DNA from: CAYXZQ01 sp964469935
GTDB taxonomy: Archaea > Nanobdellota > Nanobdellia > Woesearchaeales > DSVV01
Length of the DNA stretch: 27,195 nucleotides
Assembly (NCBI GenBank): GCA_964469935.1
Contig: CAYXZQ010000026.1
Span: forward strand, 1 to 27,195
Direction of reading: 5' to 3'
In this document: positions 7,154 to 14,511 of the stretch, piece after piece
Layout: the number at the start of each line of letters is the position of its first letter
Numbering within the stretch: position 1 is the stretch's first letter
The notes under the pieces: model-generated
What the model was told of the DNA's origin: nothing
Databases searched by the model: none
The model's input: the letters and a program-made list of their open reading frames with translations, nothing else
Position numbers and translations under genes: made by a program

Positions 7154-7361
7154 GAAATCGTCAGACCCAGAACCAAAACATTCTTTAAGTTGGAGTTTGA
7201 AAATACCTTAACCTTTTGAAAGGGATAATCGTCTCTTTATAAAACTATGCATTGTTTTTTTATTTCAGGGATGATACCTGATTTTCCCAATGTTGAAATC
7301 GTAAATCATCCTTCTGGCATTGATGTTGATTTTTGAACAATCACAAGAAATCAGGCAGGCC

Positions 7362-7422
7362 ACCGGGGGACATAACAGCGCAAAGCTAATTTTTAGTTCC
7401 TTAAGAGATAAGGTGTCCCGGT
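7362..7422 (+). ncRNA. Candidate three-stem structured element
   Basis: An outer stem ACCGGGGGACA (7362-7372) / TGTCCCGGT (7414-7422), with two bulged G, encloses CTAA/TTAG (7386-7389 / 7393-7396) and CCTTA/TAAGG (7399-7403 / 7409-7413). The last hairpin abuts the outer strand, as in coaxially stacked junction RNAs. It lies ~100 nt before the gene at 7521 but also before that gene's own TATA box, so a leader role is unlikely unless transcription starts near 7266. No known riboswitch consensus recognised. Confidence 0.22.
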
Positions 7423-7489
7423 CCTTGCGGGTCGTAGTCCAATTAGCAGGGATCTAATAGCTTCAAAATGACTTGAAGCCATATAAACA

Positions 7490-7499
7490 TTTATATAAT
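7490..7499 (+). promoter_or_regulatory. TATA box of the 139-aa anchored protein gene
   Basis: TTTATATAAT is centred ~27 nt before GTG 7521 and ~36 nt before ATG 7530, which favours the GTG as a leaderless start. Confidence 0.6.
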
Positions 7500-7520
7500 A
7501 TTTGAATTGACAGTTAAACA

Positions 7521-7940
7521 GTGCCAACCATGAAAAACAAGCAAATAATGACACTGGTCGGAATCATTCTGATAGTGATTGTATTATGTTCTGCCTTGCT
7601 TATCGGCATCGTGATTTTGGGGAATTATCACTATTCCGGCAAACAGGCAGTTACAGCAAGCATCACTGCTGATCAGGCAAAAGAAATTGCTGTCGAGGCG
7701 ATAATCAATGACCATAACTATCAAGAAATGAACGGTTATAATTTGAAAGAAATAGCGACACCTGTACAATGCAGGGAGAACTGCTATGAGTTGATTTATG
7801 AGTATGATGTGAACCAAACAAAGATTGAGAACCTGGCAAAGATGGAAGTGCATGTGACAATTGAAGGGAACAGGGCTGTCAACAATACCTTCTCTGAGAT
7901 AATCGTCTCGCAGAAGCGGATCCCAGAAGCTGAAGATTGA
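7521..7940 (+). CDS. N-terminally anchored extracytoplasmic protein, unknown
   Basis: 139 aa from GTG 7521 (136 from ATG 7530). A TM anchor at residues ~9-34 is followed by a ~100-residue outside domain that starts SITADQAKEIAVEAI and has two Cys close together (CRENCYELIYEYDV), then strands ending VHVTIEGN. The opening helix and following sheet resemble PepSY-like domains, but this is only a shape match. TATA spacing picks the GTG start. The next plus-strand gene begins 62 nt downstream without an obvious TATA box and may be co-transcribed. Confidence 0.68.
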   Translation: MPTMKNKQIMTLVGIILIVIVLCSALLIGIVILGNYHYSGKQAVTASITADQAKEIAVEAIINDHNYQEMNGYNLKEIATPVQCRENCYELIYEYDVNQTKIENLAKMEVHVTIEGNRAVNNTFSEIIVSQKRIPEAED

Positions 7941-8002
7941 TTAATGAAAGCATATGCAGTCAATGAAGTTAGAAACTGAGCTATGGAAGAAGACACGTAA
8001 CA

Positions 8003-8206
8003 ATGAGCGGCAATAACCCTTTCATCCTGGCAGGGAGCTATATCGGCCTGGCAATCGGACTTGTCGGAGGCTATCTCTCCTTTGCAATTGTCCTCCATCT
8101 TTCAGAGATAGGAAGATTCACTCCCTGGGCATTGCTCATCCCATTGGTCCCTCCTGTGCTTGGATTCTTGGTCGGGTGGAAGGTGCATCGTATGTTCTTC
8201 AGATAG
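8003..8206 (+). CDS. Small two-TM membrane protein (67 aa)
   Basis: Begins MSGNNPFILAGSYIGLAIGL. Two hydrophobic helices (~7-30 and ~40-59) with several Gly, then a short basic end KVHRMFFR. No clear TATA or SD lies directly upstream, so it is probably the second gene of a transcript starting at 7521. It ends 12 nt before the stop of the convergent MFS gene. Hydrophobic pattern supports a real gene; family not recognised. Confidence 0.58.
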   Translation: MSGNNPFILAGSYIGLAIGLVGGYLSFAIVLHLSEIGRFTPWALLIPLVPPVLGFLVGWKVHRMFFR

Positions 8207-8218
8207 TGCTGGACCCCC

Positions 8219-9418
8219 TCATGGCCCTTCGGACGAAATTTCCCGGGATCCAGTCCCTTTCTTCACAAACAGCAGCGAGAACGCAAGCCCTCCAAGGCCT
8301 ACGAAAAGCGCCGCCAGATAGACATGCCCCACGCCAAGCCGGCTGACGACAGGTGCAAAGGCAATGGGCGAGAGGAACTGTCCGAGATAGCCTGTCGTCG
8401 TGATATACGAGCTGAACCGCCCGTGAAAAGACGGACGGACCACGTCGCCCACCCACAGCATGACAGCAGGCAGGGCAAGCCCCTGTCCTGTCCCGAACAG
8501 GACGACAAGCAGCACGAAGGCCCATACAGAATGCCAGAAATAGGCAAGAGCAAACCCTACGCTCCACAGAAGGAAGACCAGAGAGACTATCCTGCTGTAG
8601 GACGCCCTCTCCCTCACCCGGCCGTACTGTGTGGCAGAGAGCCCGCCTGCAATGCCCATGCCGGCGAAGAACAGGCCGACCTGGAAAGTATTGGTGATGC
8701 CCGCTCCCTTGATTATCTCTGGAAGGTAGACAACTATAGCATATAGGAGCAGGTTGGTCAGGAGCATGAATGCATAGATGCCGAAAAGGACAGTGTTCTC
8801 CCTGAAGACTGCCAGTACAGAGCCTTCCCTTTTGGCAGCGACATGTTCTATATCAGGCACAAAAGCAAGAGCGAGAAGCCCTATCGGGACAGCAATAAGG
8901 TAGACGCCGAATGGCATGTGCCATGAGATGGTTCCGAGAGCGCCGCCGACAAGGGGCCAGATTGCTGCGCCGAGATTGTTTGCGCTCCCCCTGTATCCCA
9001 TGACCCTGTCCTTGTCCCTCCCTTTGTAGAAGCGCAGGATCATGACTGTGACAGCTGTGAATACCAGCGCAACTGCCACGCCGAGAAAAGCCCTGCTGAT
9101 GAGAAGAAGCGGGTAGGAACCAAGAAACATCCCTGAGCCGCCTGCGATGCCGTAGAGCAGCAGGCCGAATACATAGGGGCGCTTCGAGCCTATCCTGTCT
9201 ATGAGGCTGCCTGCCAAAGGGCTCAAAAGGAACACGAAAAGCCCGTGCATGGTTATTATCAGGCCTGCAGCAGAAGGGTCGACTCCCAGGCCGAGCCTGA
9301 TATTTCTGACCACCGGCCCGAGGATGGCGCCTGCCATCACTGTCAGGGTCGAGGAGACCAGAATGAGCCAAAGGACACTTCTGTTCAGGATCGACGACCC
9401 CGCTTCTCGCTCATCCAT
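8219..9418 (-). CDS. MFS transporter, 12-TM type
   Basis: 399 aa, the usual length for a 12-TM major facilitator. The loop between TM2 and TM3 carries motif A (GSLIDRIGSKRPYVFG, residues ~70-85), and TM4 contains SRAFLGVAVALVFTAVTVMI. A long charged cytoplasmic loop (VPDIEHVAAKREGS) separates the halves. Proton-coupled export of a drug or metabolite is usual for this type; the substrate cannot be read from sequence. It starts 22 nt after the stop of the tautomerase gene, so the two are likely one transcript. Codon use appears GC-richer than in the AT-rich genes to the left, consistent with acquisition. Confidence 0.92.
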   Translation of the reverse strand: MDEREAGSSILNRSVLWLILVSSTLTVMAGAILGPVVRNIRLGLGVDPSAAGLIITMHGLFVFLLSPLAGSLIDRIGSKRPYVFGLLLYGIAGGSGMFLGSYPLLLISRAFLGVAVALVFTAVTVMILRFYKGRDKDRVMGYRGSANNLGAAIWPLVGGALGTISWHMPFGVYLIAVPIGLLALAFVPDIEHVAAKREGSVLAVFRENTVLFGIYAFMLLTNLLLYAIVVYLPEIIKGAGITNTFQVGLFFAGMGIAGGLSATQYGRVRERASYSRIVSLVFLLWSVGFALAYFWHSVWAFVLLVVLFGTGQGLALPAVMLWVGDVVRPSFHGRFSSYITTTGYLGQFLSPIAFAPVVSRLGVGHVYLAALFVGLGGLAFSLLFVKKGTGSREISSEGP

Positions 9419-9440
9419 TCAAACGGCCTCAGGTATCAAA

Positions 9441-9638
9441 TCATTTGTTCATATCTTTGAATCTTACAGAATGCTGCTCGCCTGCTGTCCCGAAATTGTC
9501 AAGCCCTGTCTCGTGTATTATGACAGTGACTGCTTCTGCAGGTATCCCCACATCTGTAAATGCTTCTGTTATCTTCCTCATTATCACAGGCTTCTTCTCC
9601 TTATCCAGCGGCCATGATTCGATTGTCACGATCGGCAT
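9441..9638 (-). CDS. 4-oxalocrotonate tautomerase-family protein
   Basis: 65 aa from ATG 9638: MPIVTIESWPLDKEKKPVIM, then EAFTDVGIPAEAVTVIIHET and a C-terminal beta segment. Met removal would expose the catalytic N-terminal Pro that acts as the general base in keto-enol tautomerisation. The length matches the small hexameric family (~60-75 aa). The open frame extends further upstream, but the family's Pro must be residue 2 and GAGGTGAG sits 5-8 nt upstream of this ATG. A TATA element at 9674-9681 gives a short leader. It lies directly upstream of the MFS gene, perhaps a catabolic or detoxification pair. Substrate unknown. Confidence 0.88.
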   Translation of the reverse strand: MPIVTIESWPLDKEKKPVIMRKITEAFTDVGIPAEAVTVIIHETGLDNFGTAGEQHSVRFKDMNK

Positions 9639-9673
9639 GCTACTCACCTCATCAAATAAGATTAAGCCGGACT

Positions 9674-9681
9674 TTATTAAG
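9674..9681 (-). promoter_or_regulatory. TATA-like box of the tautomerase-MFS pair
   Basis: Minus-strand CTTAATAA is centred ~40 nt before ATG 9638. It predicts a ~12-nt leader that contains the SD sequence. Confidence 0.4.
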
Positions 9682-9835
9682 TTTGGCATTGATTGAACAG
9701 TCATGCTGAACTCTCCCAAAGCTTTGTTTCGTTCGGGGTGCTCTCTCCCAAATCTCATCCGAATACTTCTACCACGATTAATAATTCTACCCTGGCCTGT
9801 GCAATGCACCACATACCAACCAAAAATTTAATATA

Positions 9836-9844
9836 GATATATAT
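9836..9844 (+). promoter_or_regulatory. TATA box of the 236-aa gene
   Basis: GATATATAT is centred ~28 nt before ATG 9868; a second AT box (TTTAATATA) lies just upstream. Confidence 0.6.
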
Positions 9845-9867
9845 CATCAAGCTATCATCAGGCGAAG

Positions 9868-10578
9868 ATGATCAAAAAACAATTTCACAATCCGGCGGCC
9901 TATTATCTGATAAAGACCTGTTCAACTCTTGTCGTGACATTGATCTTTTCCGTCTTTTTTTACTTTGGCATCCTGGTTATTTTTTCATTCACAAACGTAT
10001 TCGGCCTCAATGGAGAGAGCTACAAAGAAGCTCTCATGGTCCTGCCTGTATTAATATTGTCATATCACGTCATCGCATATCTGACCCTGGGTTCCAGAAA
10101 CAATAAAGCATTTTCTAAAACTATGGATAGGGTGATATTCTCACCCAGAAACCAAATAGAACTGATTTTGAACGAGAAGATATTGATGGAGGAATCCCCC
10201 TGCATCATCGAGGGAACAAGCATCACGTCCTCATCCAGATTTCCAAGGCATATCATCGTGACGAATTTCCGGATAATAATCGGCTTTTTGAATTCCATCC
10301 CGTTGCTGTTTAAAGGAAAGATGGAGGAAAAGATGGGTTTTATGAACCTTTGGCAGCCAGGCATCGGGAAAATACCAGATATCAGGACCAACAACGGATT
10401 TCTGGATGCCATGGGAAAGATCCTCGGAGCAAACACGAGAATTGTCGACATGGCATATGGCGTCAACCGCGGAGGAAAGTTCGTCATAGTCCGGCCACGG
10501 TTCTGGATTCCCATGTATTTTACCTTTTATCATCCAAAAGCCGATCTGATATATGATTCTTTTAGGGGAGTTTTGTAA
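9868..10578 (+). CDS. Two-TM protein with PH/GRAM-like cytoplasmic domain
   Basis: 236 aa. Two TM helices occupy residues ~12-42 and ~55-75. The remainder is a ~160-residue soluble domain whose core (FPRHIIVTNFRIIIGFLNSIPLLFKGK) has the strand pattern of bacterial/archaeal PH-like or GRAM-like modules, where a basic-aromatic strand pair follows a VTN(Y/F)R turn. These domains usually sit at the inner membrane face and bind lipid or protein partners. TATA spacing supports the ATG. The next gene begins 16 nt after this stop and may share the transcript. Assignment to PH-like is by pattern only. Confidence 0.7.
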   Translation: MIKKQFHNPAAYYLIKTCSTLVVTLIFSVFFYFGILVIFSFTNVFGLNGESYKEALMVLPVLILSYHVIAYLTLGSRNNKAFSKTMDRVIFSPRNQIELILNEKILMEESPCIIEGTSITSSSRFPRHIIVTNFRIIIGFLNSIPLLFKGKMEEKMGFMNLWQPGIGKIPDIRTNNGFLDAMGKILGANTRIVDMAYGVNRGGKFVIVRPRFWIPMYFTFYHPKADLIYDSFRGVL

Positions 10579-10594
10579 AATATCATATCAAAAC

Positions 10595-10927
10595 ATGAAA
10601 AAAATCAATCTTGTCCCGAAGAGCGGTCCGGGCAGGTGGTCTGTCGGATTGATCGTCATTGTGCCGATATTGTTCTACGTAGGCATGTCATCTGCGGGTC
10701 TTTACGCCTCTGTGACTGCCGGGAAGACGATACCGCAGGATATAATTGCCAGGCCCGGAGTCGCTCTGCCGATGCTTGCAGGATTCGTCTCAGGAATCTG
10801 GGCTTTTTTTGCAGGCATCATCGGCATCACAAGAAAGAAAGACCTTTCTGTACTTGCGATTATATCCACTGCATCGGGATTCCTTGTCCTGCTATGGGTT
10901 ATCGCAGAGATCCTGCTCCCGCACTAG
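10595..10927 (+). CDS. Small multi-TM protein (110 aa)
   Basis: Starts MKKINLVPKSGPGRWSVG. Three TM helices are visible (residues ~17-38, ~58-80, ~86-106), with a short outside loop (TAGKTIPQDIIARPGVAL). A basic cytoplasmic turn (TRKKDLS) separates TM2 from TM3. The frame extends upstream to 10553, but that would overlap the previous gene; ATG 10595 is preferred because it follows the previous stop by 16 nt and has AT-rich GTTTTGTAAAAT ~20-25 nt upstream. No family recognised. Confidence 0.65.
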   Translation: MKKINLVPKSGPGRWSVGLIVIVPILFYVGMSSAGLYASVTAGKTIPQDIIARPGVALPMLAGFVSGIWAFFAGIIGITRKKDLSVLAIISTASGFLVLLWVIAEILLPH

Positions 10928-10996
10928 ATGGGGCTTTCAAAAACCTCTTCAGCAAACAGCCAAGTATAAAGCAAATCGGGAACATCGCCCGAAAGG

Positions 10997-11004
10997 TTTA
11001 TATA
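10997..11004 (+). promoter_or_regulatory. TATA box upstream of the ~320-aa membrane protein
   Basis: TTTATATA is centred only ~12 nt before ATG 11013 but ~27 nt before an in-frame TTG at 11028. The spacing rule therefore points to the TTG. Confidence 0.55.
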
Positions 11005-11012
11005 CTCCTCCC

Positions 11013-11972
11013 ATGGATAAATATCCATTGGCATTAAAAAAAGGTCTAGCTATCGCATCTCTGGTATTGGGATTGTTCCTTTGGATTCCTGTATTCGGGA
11101 TCGTATGCAGCGGACTGGCATTGATATTCGGGATCAGCTCCCTGGTCAACCGACATAAAGAGCCTGAAAATTACGGCGGAAAGATTTTCTCGATCACAGG
11201 GATTATCCTCGGTTGCATCGGCATGCTGTTTCCATTCATCCTTCCGATTTTCCTTGTCCTGGCAGGAGCAGCAGGCATGATGCGATTCCTGGCTTATTGG
11301 GGATTCATCGATGTCATGCTGCCGATGTACGGCCTGACCATCATGTTCTTCTTCCTGATGTCTGCCCTGCTCGGATTTACCAGGCTGAAGATATTTGTAA
11401 AAAGCATCATAGCATTGATATCAGGTTCCATCATCAGCATGCTCATTGTCCTGCCTGGTGCTTTTTCACCTTATCCTGCCGCAATCAACATTGTGGAGAT
11501 CTTGACAAGGATATTGGAATTGACCTATCCTGTAATCGAGAATTTCGTGCTGGCTTTGATTCCTCTTGCCTTGTTGCTCAGAAAAAGATCATTTTACATC
11601 ACGCAGGTCCTGTTGATTGCAGCAGTCCTCGTCTTTGAATCCATATTTGTCGCTGACTCGGGTCTCACAGCCCTGTTTGTCGGCCTGACCCTGGTATTTT
11701 CCATATTCCCTGTCCAGGTCCTGCTGTTCCAATACTATCGTTTGTTGAAAAAAATCAAGCCTGCCGTCCTTCAGATCTTATCCATCATCGCATTGGTCAT
11801 AATCGCTTTCAGGTTGATCTATTCGTTCCTGATCTTCGGAGCGCTCAGCGGTCTCTATGGTCCGGAGCTTACTACCATGCTGATTGCCGGACTTGCGATA
11901 GGCATAGTCATCTGGTCGATATTTACGATAAGGCTATTTTGGAAACCGGATTTCTACCAGACAGGTTCTTAG
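11013..11972 (+). CDS. Polytopic membrane protein with DUF4190-like N-terminus
   Basis: 319 aa from ATG 11013 or 314 from TTG 11028. The first ~65 residues (ALKKGLAIASLVLGLF, then VFGIVCSGLALIFGISSL) resemble the two-helix DUF4190 module: K/G-rich start, small-residue helices, alternating Gly. A further ~8 hydrophobic helices follow, with basic loops such as LLLRKRSF and RLLKKIKP. No transporter motif or catalytic residues are recognisable. The longest open frame begins further upstream inside the preceding gene and is not credible. TATA position argues for the TTG start, which is unusual. Function unknown. Confidence 0.7.
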   Translation: MDKYPLALKKGLAIASLVLGLFLWIPVFGIVCSGLALIFGISSLVNRHKEPENYGGKIFSITGIILGCIGMLFPFILPIFLVLAGAAGMMRFLAYWGFIDVMLPMYGLTIMFFFLMSALLGFTRLKIFVKSIIALISGSIISMLIVLPGAFSPYPAAINIVEILTRILELTYPVIENFVLALIPLALLLRKRSFYITQVLLIAAVLVFESIFVADSGLTALFVGLTLVFSIFPVQVLLFQYYRLLKKIKPAVLQILSIIALVIIAFRLIYSFLIFGALSGLYGPELTTMLIAGLAIGIVIWSIFTIRLFWKPDFYQTGS

Positions 11973-12067
11973 GTTATAAAAAACAAAATCTTCAACAGGA
12001 ACAATCATTCAATGATGTCTGAAAACCGCCGGGTTCTGTCAGCTTCAATAAAAAATAAAACGCATGA

Positions 12068-12076
12068 TTTATATAT
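12068..12076 (+). promoter_or_regulatory. TATA box of the DUF4386-like gene
   Basis: TTTATATAT is centred 26 nt before ATG 12098, a textbook leaderless arrangement. Confidence 0.68.
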
Positions 12077-12097
12077 CCTGCCGGCGTATACACGACA

Positions 12098-12616
12098 ATG
12101 AAGACCATAACCAAGCTCCGCATCCTTTATCCCCTATGGACCCTCATAAGCATATTCTCGCTGTTGTATGCGCCCAAGCTCGCAGGAGATTCCATACTGT
12201 TCAGGCTCGGGCAGCTGGGCCAGGTCGTAGTGCAGCTTTTCCAGATAGCTGTGGCACTGTTATTGTACAGGCTTTTCGAGAAGACGGACAGGGTGCAGGC
12301 GTTTCTCATGGCACTGTTGGGAATCATGGGAGTGCCATTCTCACTCATGGCGATACTCATGCCTGAGGCAGCTCATTTGGCAGCAGTGTTCTGGGGGCTT
12401 TGGCTAATACCCATGGGCACCCTGGTCATCAGGTCGGGGATGTTCCCGAAAATCATAGGATATCTGCTATATGTCGGATCCCTGGGTTACCTGGGCGGAA
12501 CAATCGCTTTTTTCCTCATAGGGGCTGTCCCTTCCTACATCGAAGCATTGACAATAGGAGAACTCATCTGGGTGCTATGGATAACTGTAATGGGTGTGAG
12601 AAAGACCCATAAATAA
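12098..12616 (+). CDS. DUF4386-like membrane protein
   Basis: 172 aa with about five to six TM helices. The hallmark is the C-terminal FWGLWLIPMGTLVIRSGMFPKIIGYLL segment (split here across residues ~106-132), characteristic of DUF4386 proteins, followed by a helix and an EALTIGELIWVLWITVMG segment. Family members are usually longer by a few dozen residues, mostly at the N-terminus, so this is a short version. The family has no established biochemical role. The start is set by the TATA box. It faces the minus-strand DUF1801 gene; GGG-ttttt-CCC just after the stop may aid termination. Confidence 0.78.
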   Translation: MKTITKLRILYPLWTLISIFSLLYAPKLAGDSILFRLGQLGQVVVQLFQIAVALLLYRLFEKTDRVQAFLMALLGIMGVPFSLMAILMPEAAHLAAVFWGLWLIPMGTLVIRSGMFPKIIGYLLYVGSLGYLGGTIAFFLIGAVPSYIEALTIGELIWVLWITVMGVRKTHK

Positions 12617-12675
12617 TTGCCGAAAGGGTTTTTCCCGTGTATAGAAGAGGATTAATCTATCCTGAAATAGGAAAA

Positions 12676-13047
12676 CTACATCGCCCTTGCCTCGTTCAAC
12701 CTTGCCTGCGCCTTCAAAATCCTCTTTATCGCTGTCACAGGCGTCTTCTGGTCGAACCTTATCTGCACTATCTTCTTGCCTGTCACATAGCCCTTGTCCT
12801 CAAGTGTCCTGCGGTCCTCGGCCGAAAGCCCTGACAGACCGAGGCCGAAGCTGACATGGTTCCTGAATGAAGTGAAACCGACAAGCGGCCCGCGATACCT
12901 GTAGAACGGCACGCCCCAGCTTATCTTCTCCTCGGCTTTCGGAATGGTCGCCCTTATCAGCTTCCGGAGCTCTTCGAGCTTCGGACGGGCCTCCTGCGGG
13001 GCGCTCGCTATGAATTCATCGACATCTTTTGCTGAATAGTTTTTCAT
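12676..13047 (-). CDS. DUF1801 / YdhG-like protein
   Basis: 123 aa from ATG 13047. The pattern DVDEFIASAPQEARPKLEELRKLI, then EEKISWGVPFYRYRGPLVGFTSFRNHVSFGL and KKIVQIRFDQKTPV is typical of the DUF1801/YdhG superfamily of small cytosolic alpha/beta proteins, some described as iron chaperone-like. The Trp-Gly-x-Pro-x-(F/Y) motif near residue 45 is the family core. The frame runs to a GTG at 13056, but AGGGTG lies 6 nt before ATG 13047 and works as an SD. AT-rich elements at 13089-13096 and 13101-13114 are candidate TATA boxes. Confidence 0.85.
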   Translation of the reverse strand: MKNYSAKDVDEFIASAPQEARPKLEELRKLIRATIPKAEEKISWGVPFYRYRGPLVGFTSFRNHVSFGLGLSGLSAEDRRTLEDKGYVTGKKIVQIRFDQKTPVTAIKRILKAQARLNEARAM

Positions 13048-13163
13048 TTGCATCACCCTGAGCAGAAAGCAACCCTTATCCTGTCAGACTTATAACAGCA
13101 ATGATATATATAAACCTTTCATTCAAGGGTTCAATCACTGGTTTGCATGCCTTAATGTACTGT

Positions 13164-13844
13164 CTAGAGATGCAGTTCAGGCATCGCAAAAGGCGTGCCG
13201 TGCCCGGGATAGACTTCCCCTATCTTCAGCTTCCTTATCCTTTCAAGGCTTTTTTCAAGCGCTGCCTCATCTTCGATGATGTCGGCTGTCTCAGGCTTCT
13301 TCCTGTTGTTTATGGTGTCGCCGGAAAAGAAGTCGTTGTCTTTTGTTAGGATGCCGATGGAGCCAGGGGTATGTCCTGGAACGTGAACGATTTTTGCATC
13401 GAATCCGAAGGGTTTCATGTCCTGGCCGTCGGAAAGGATTATGTCCGGCTGGAATGTCTCAAAAGGATGCAGTCTCATTACGATTCTGAACACGGCTTTG
13501 AACATCAACCAGCCCACTAGCCTTGAAAGCCAGTTCGCCTTCCTCTTGCGGTCCGTATTCATCTTCCCTGTCCTGCACATCTCTGCGTCCTTCTCGTGCA
13601 CTGCAATCTTCGCCCCCATTTTCTGGAAATACGCGCAGTTTCCGGAATGGTCTGGGTCACCGTGCGTGAGCATGACCAGCCTTATCTTCTCCGGCCTTAC
13701 ACCCTGTCCAGAAAGCAGTTCAATCAGCTTTTTTCTGCTCATCGCAAGGCCTGTGTCCACAAGGAACGAATCCTTGCCCTCACTTATCAGGTACGCGTTC
13801 ACCATCCCAAGCGAAAGCTGCTTTATCTCCATGCTGAGAATCAC
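13164..13844 (-). CDS. Metallo-beta-lactamase fold hydrolase
   Basis: 226 aa from GTG 13844. The metal-site motifs are in order: THGDPDHSG (H61, D63, D65, H66), H158 in HVPGHTPGS, D176 in FSGDT and H215 in YPGHG. The usual HxHxDH reads H-G-D-P-D-H, with Asp instead of the second His, a variant seen in part of the superfamily. An insertion at ~95-130 (KMNTDRKRKANWLSRLVGW) is basic and hydrophobic and may contact the membrane. Reaction likely hydrolysis of an ester or thioester; substrate unknown. The TATA box is 27 nt before GTG 13844; ATG 13832 with GGGGTGA upstream is the alternative start. Confidence 0.88.
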   Translation of the reverse strand: MILSMEIKQLSLGMVNAYLISEGKDSFLVDTGLAMSRKKLIELLSGQGVRPEKIRLVMLTHGDPDHSGNCAYFQKMGAKIAVHEKDAEMCRTGKMNTDRKRKANWLSRLVGWLMFKAVFRIVMRLHPFETFQPDIILSDGQDMKPFGFDAKIVHVPGHTPGSIGILTKDNDFFSGDTINNRKKPETADIIEDEAALEKSLERIRKLKIGEVYPGHGTPFAMPELHL

Positions 13845-13867
13845 CCCAGGACAGTTGATGCCGGCGC

Positions 13868-13876
13868 ATATTTAAA
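13868..13876 (-). promoter_or_regulatory. TATA box of the hydrolase gene
   Basis: Minus-strand TTTAAATAT is centred ~27-28 nt before GTG 13844, supporting a leaderless GTG start. Confidence 0.5.
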
Positions 13877-13916
13877 GTTATGGAAAATCCTAAAAAAATA
13901 ACAGGGTTTGACAACT

Positions 13917-13925
13917 TTTATATAT
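13917..13925 (+). promoter_or_regulatory. TATA box of the 101-aa gene
   Basis: TTTATATAT is centred 27 nt before ATG 13948. It lies ~45 nt from the divergent hydrolase TATA box. Confidence 0.66.
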
Positions 13926-13947
13926 GACATGATCAACTTTCCCTATT

Positions 13948-14253
13948 ATGAGGCTGACAAAAATCAAGGGGATAGCGCATGACCTGGCAAACCACCTGGA
14001 TTACCAGATATGGTTCGGTTACTACAAGAAGATTCCGAACCAAGTATCAACAGATGTCATCCAGGACAAAGATCCATTTGACAGGATGTGCATTGAATTC
14101 TTCAAGGAGAGACTGCCCAAGTCCTTTGATTTTCGCAGGATCAAGAGCATATTGGTCGATATCCGGCATACAATGGAATCTCTGAACATCAAGGTCGAAG
14201 TTAAAGTCGATTCCAGGACATTCACATATTCTCACAGGTCATTGATGAGCTGA
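13948..14253 (+). CDS. Small soluble protein, probably frameshifted near its 3' end
   Basis: 101 aa as read: MRLTKIKGIAHDLANHLDYQ, then a charged alpha/beta protein ending DSRTFTYSHRSLMS. I do not recognise the family. The last residues look unnatural, while a second frame open from 14205 continues FSQVIDELKSTDSEQ ... HHMI to a TGA at 14310-14312. One missing base, for example a T in the run at 14228-14229, would give RTFTYFSQVIDELK and a protein of ~121 aa. So either the gene is recently mutated, the assembly lacks one base, or ribosomes shift. Leaderless start supported by the TATA box. Confidence 0.62.
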   Translation: MRLTKIKGIAHDLANHLDYQIWFGYYKKIPNQVSTDVIQDKDPFDRMCIEFFKERLPKSFDFRRIKSILVDIRHTMESLNIKVEVKVDSRTFTYSHRSLMS

Positions 14254-14290
14254 AATCGACAGATTCAGAACAGCATCCTGAATCATTGAA

Positions 14291-14320
14291 CCCAAAGCAT
14301 CATATGATATGATGATTGGG
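14291..14320. repeat. Long inverted repeat upstream of the MFS pump
   Basis: CCCAA ... CATCATAT-G-ATATGATG ... TTGGG: perfect 8-bp inner arms and 5-bp outer arms. It could be an operator or a hairpin at the end of the preceding transcript. Its left part overlaps the possible frameshifted extension of that gene. Confidence 0.4.
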
Positions 14321-14511
14321 TTGGTTGCAGGGTCACTTAAACGCATCCTTTAACCAGTAAAGGGAAGTAATAAGATGGCATGATGACATTCTTACAGAAA
14401 TCTTTTTTACTGCTGAATGCCTGTCCAGGGCTGATAATTTCTGAAGAAAAAAATTGTCAGGTAACGCATTATAGCCTGGATAATAGGCAATATGATTCAT
14501 CTGAGGAAAAA

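Larger units (their letters stand above)
7122..7520. other. 399-nt intergenic region with structured elements
   Basis: No substantial gene. TTTATAAA at 7236-7243 is a good TATA box. It is placed ~31 nt before ATG 7271, which opens a 21-codon frame ending at 7336, possibly a remnant or leader. A compact three-stem fold lies at 7362-7422 (separate entry). A perfect 7-bp hairpin GCTTCAA-aatgac-TTGAAGC is at 7460-7479, just upstream of the promoter of the gene at 7521. Confidence 0.45.

Noticed and set aside
7415..7485. tRNA-like segment GGGTCGTAGTCCAATTAGCAGG followed by a 7-bp hairpin
   Set aside because: The D-arm resemblance is superficial: no T-arm (TTCRANTC), no matching acceptor strand, and the hairpin does not form a proper anticodon arm.
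8324..8746. 140-codon plus-strand frame within the MFS gene
   Set aside because: Antisense shadow of a GC-rich gene; composition unlike a folded protein.
12012..12101. 29-codon plus-strand frame MMSENRRVLS... before the DUF4386-like gene
   Set aside because: It runs across the next gene's TATA box and the upstream TTATAAAA is not at the right distance.
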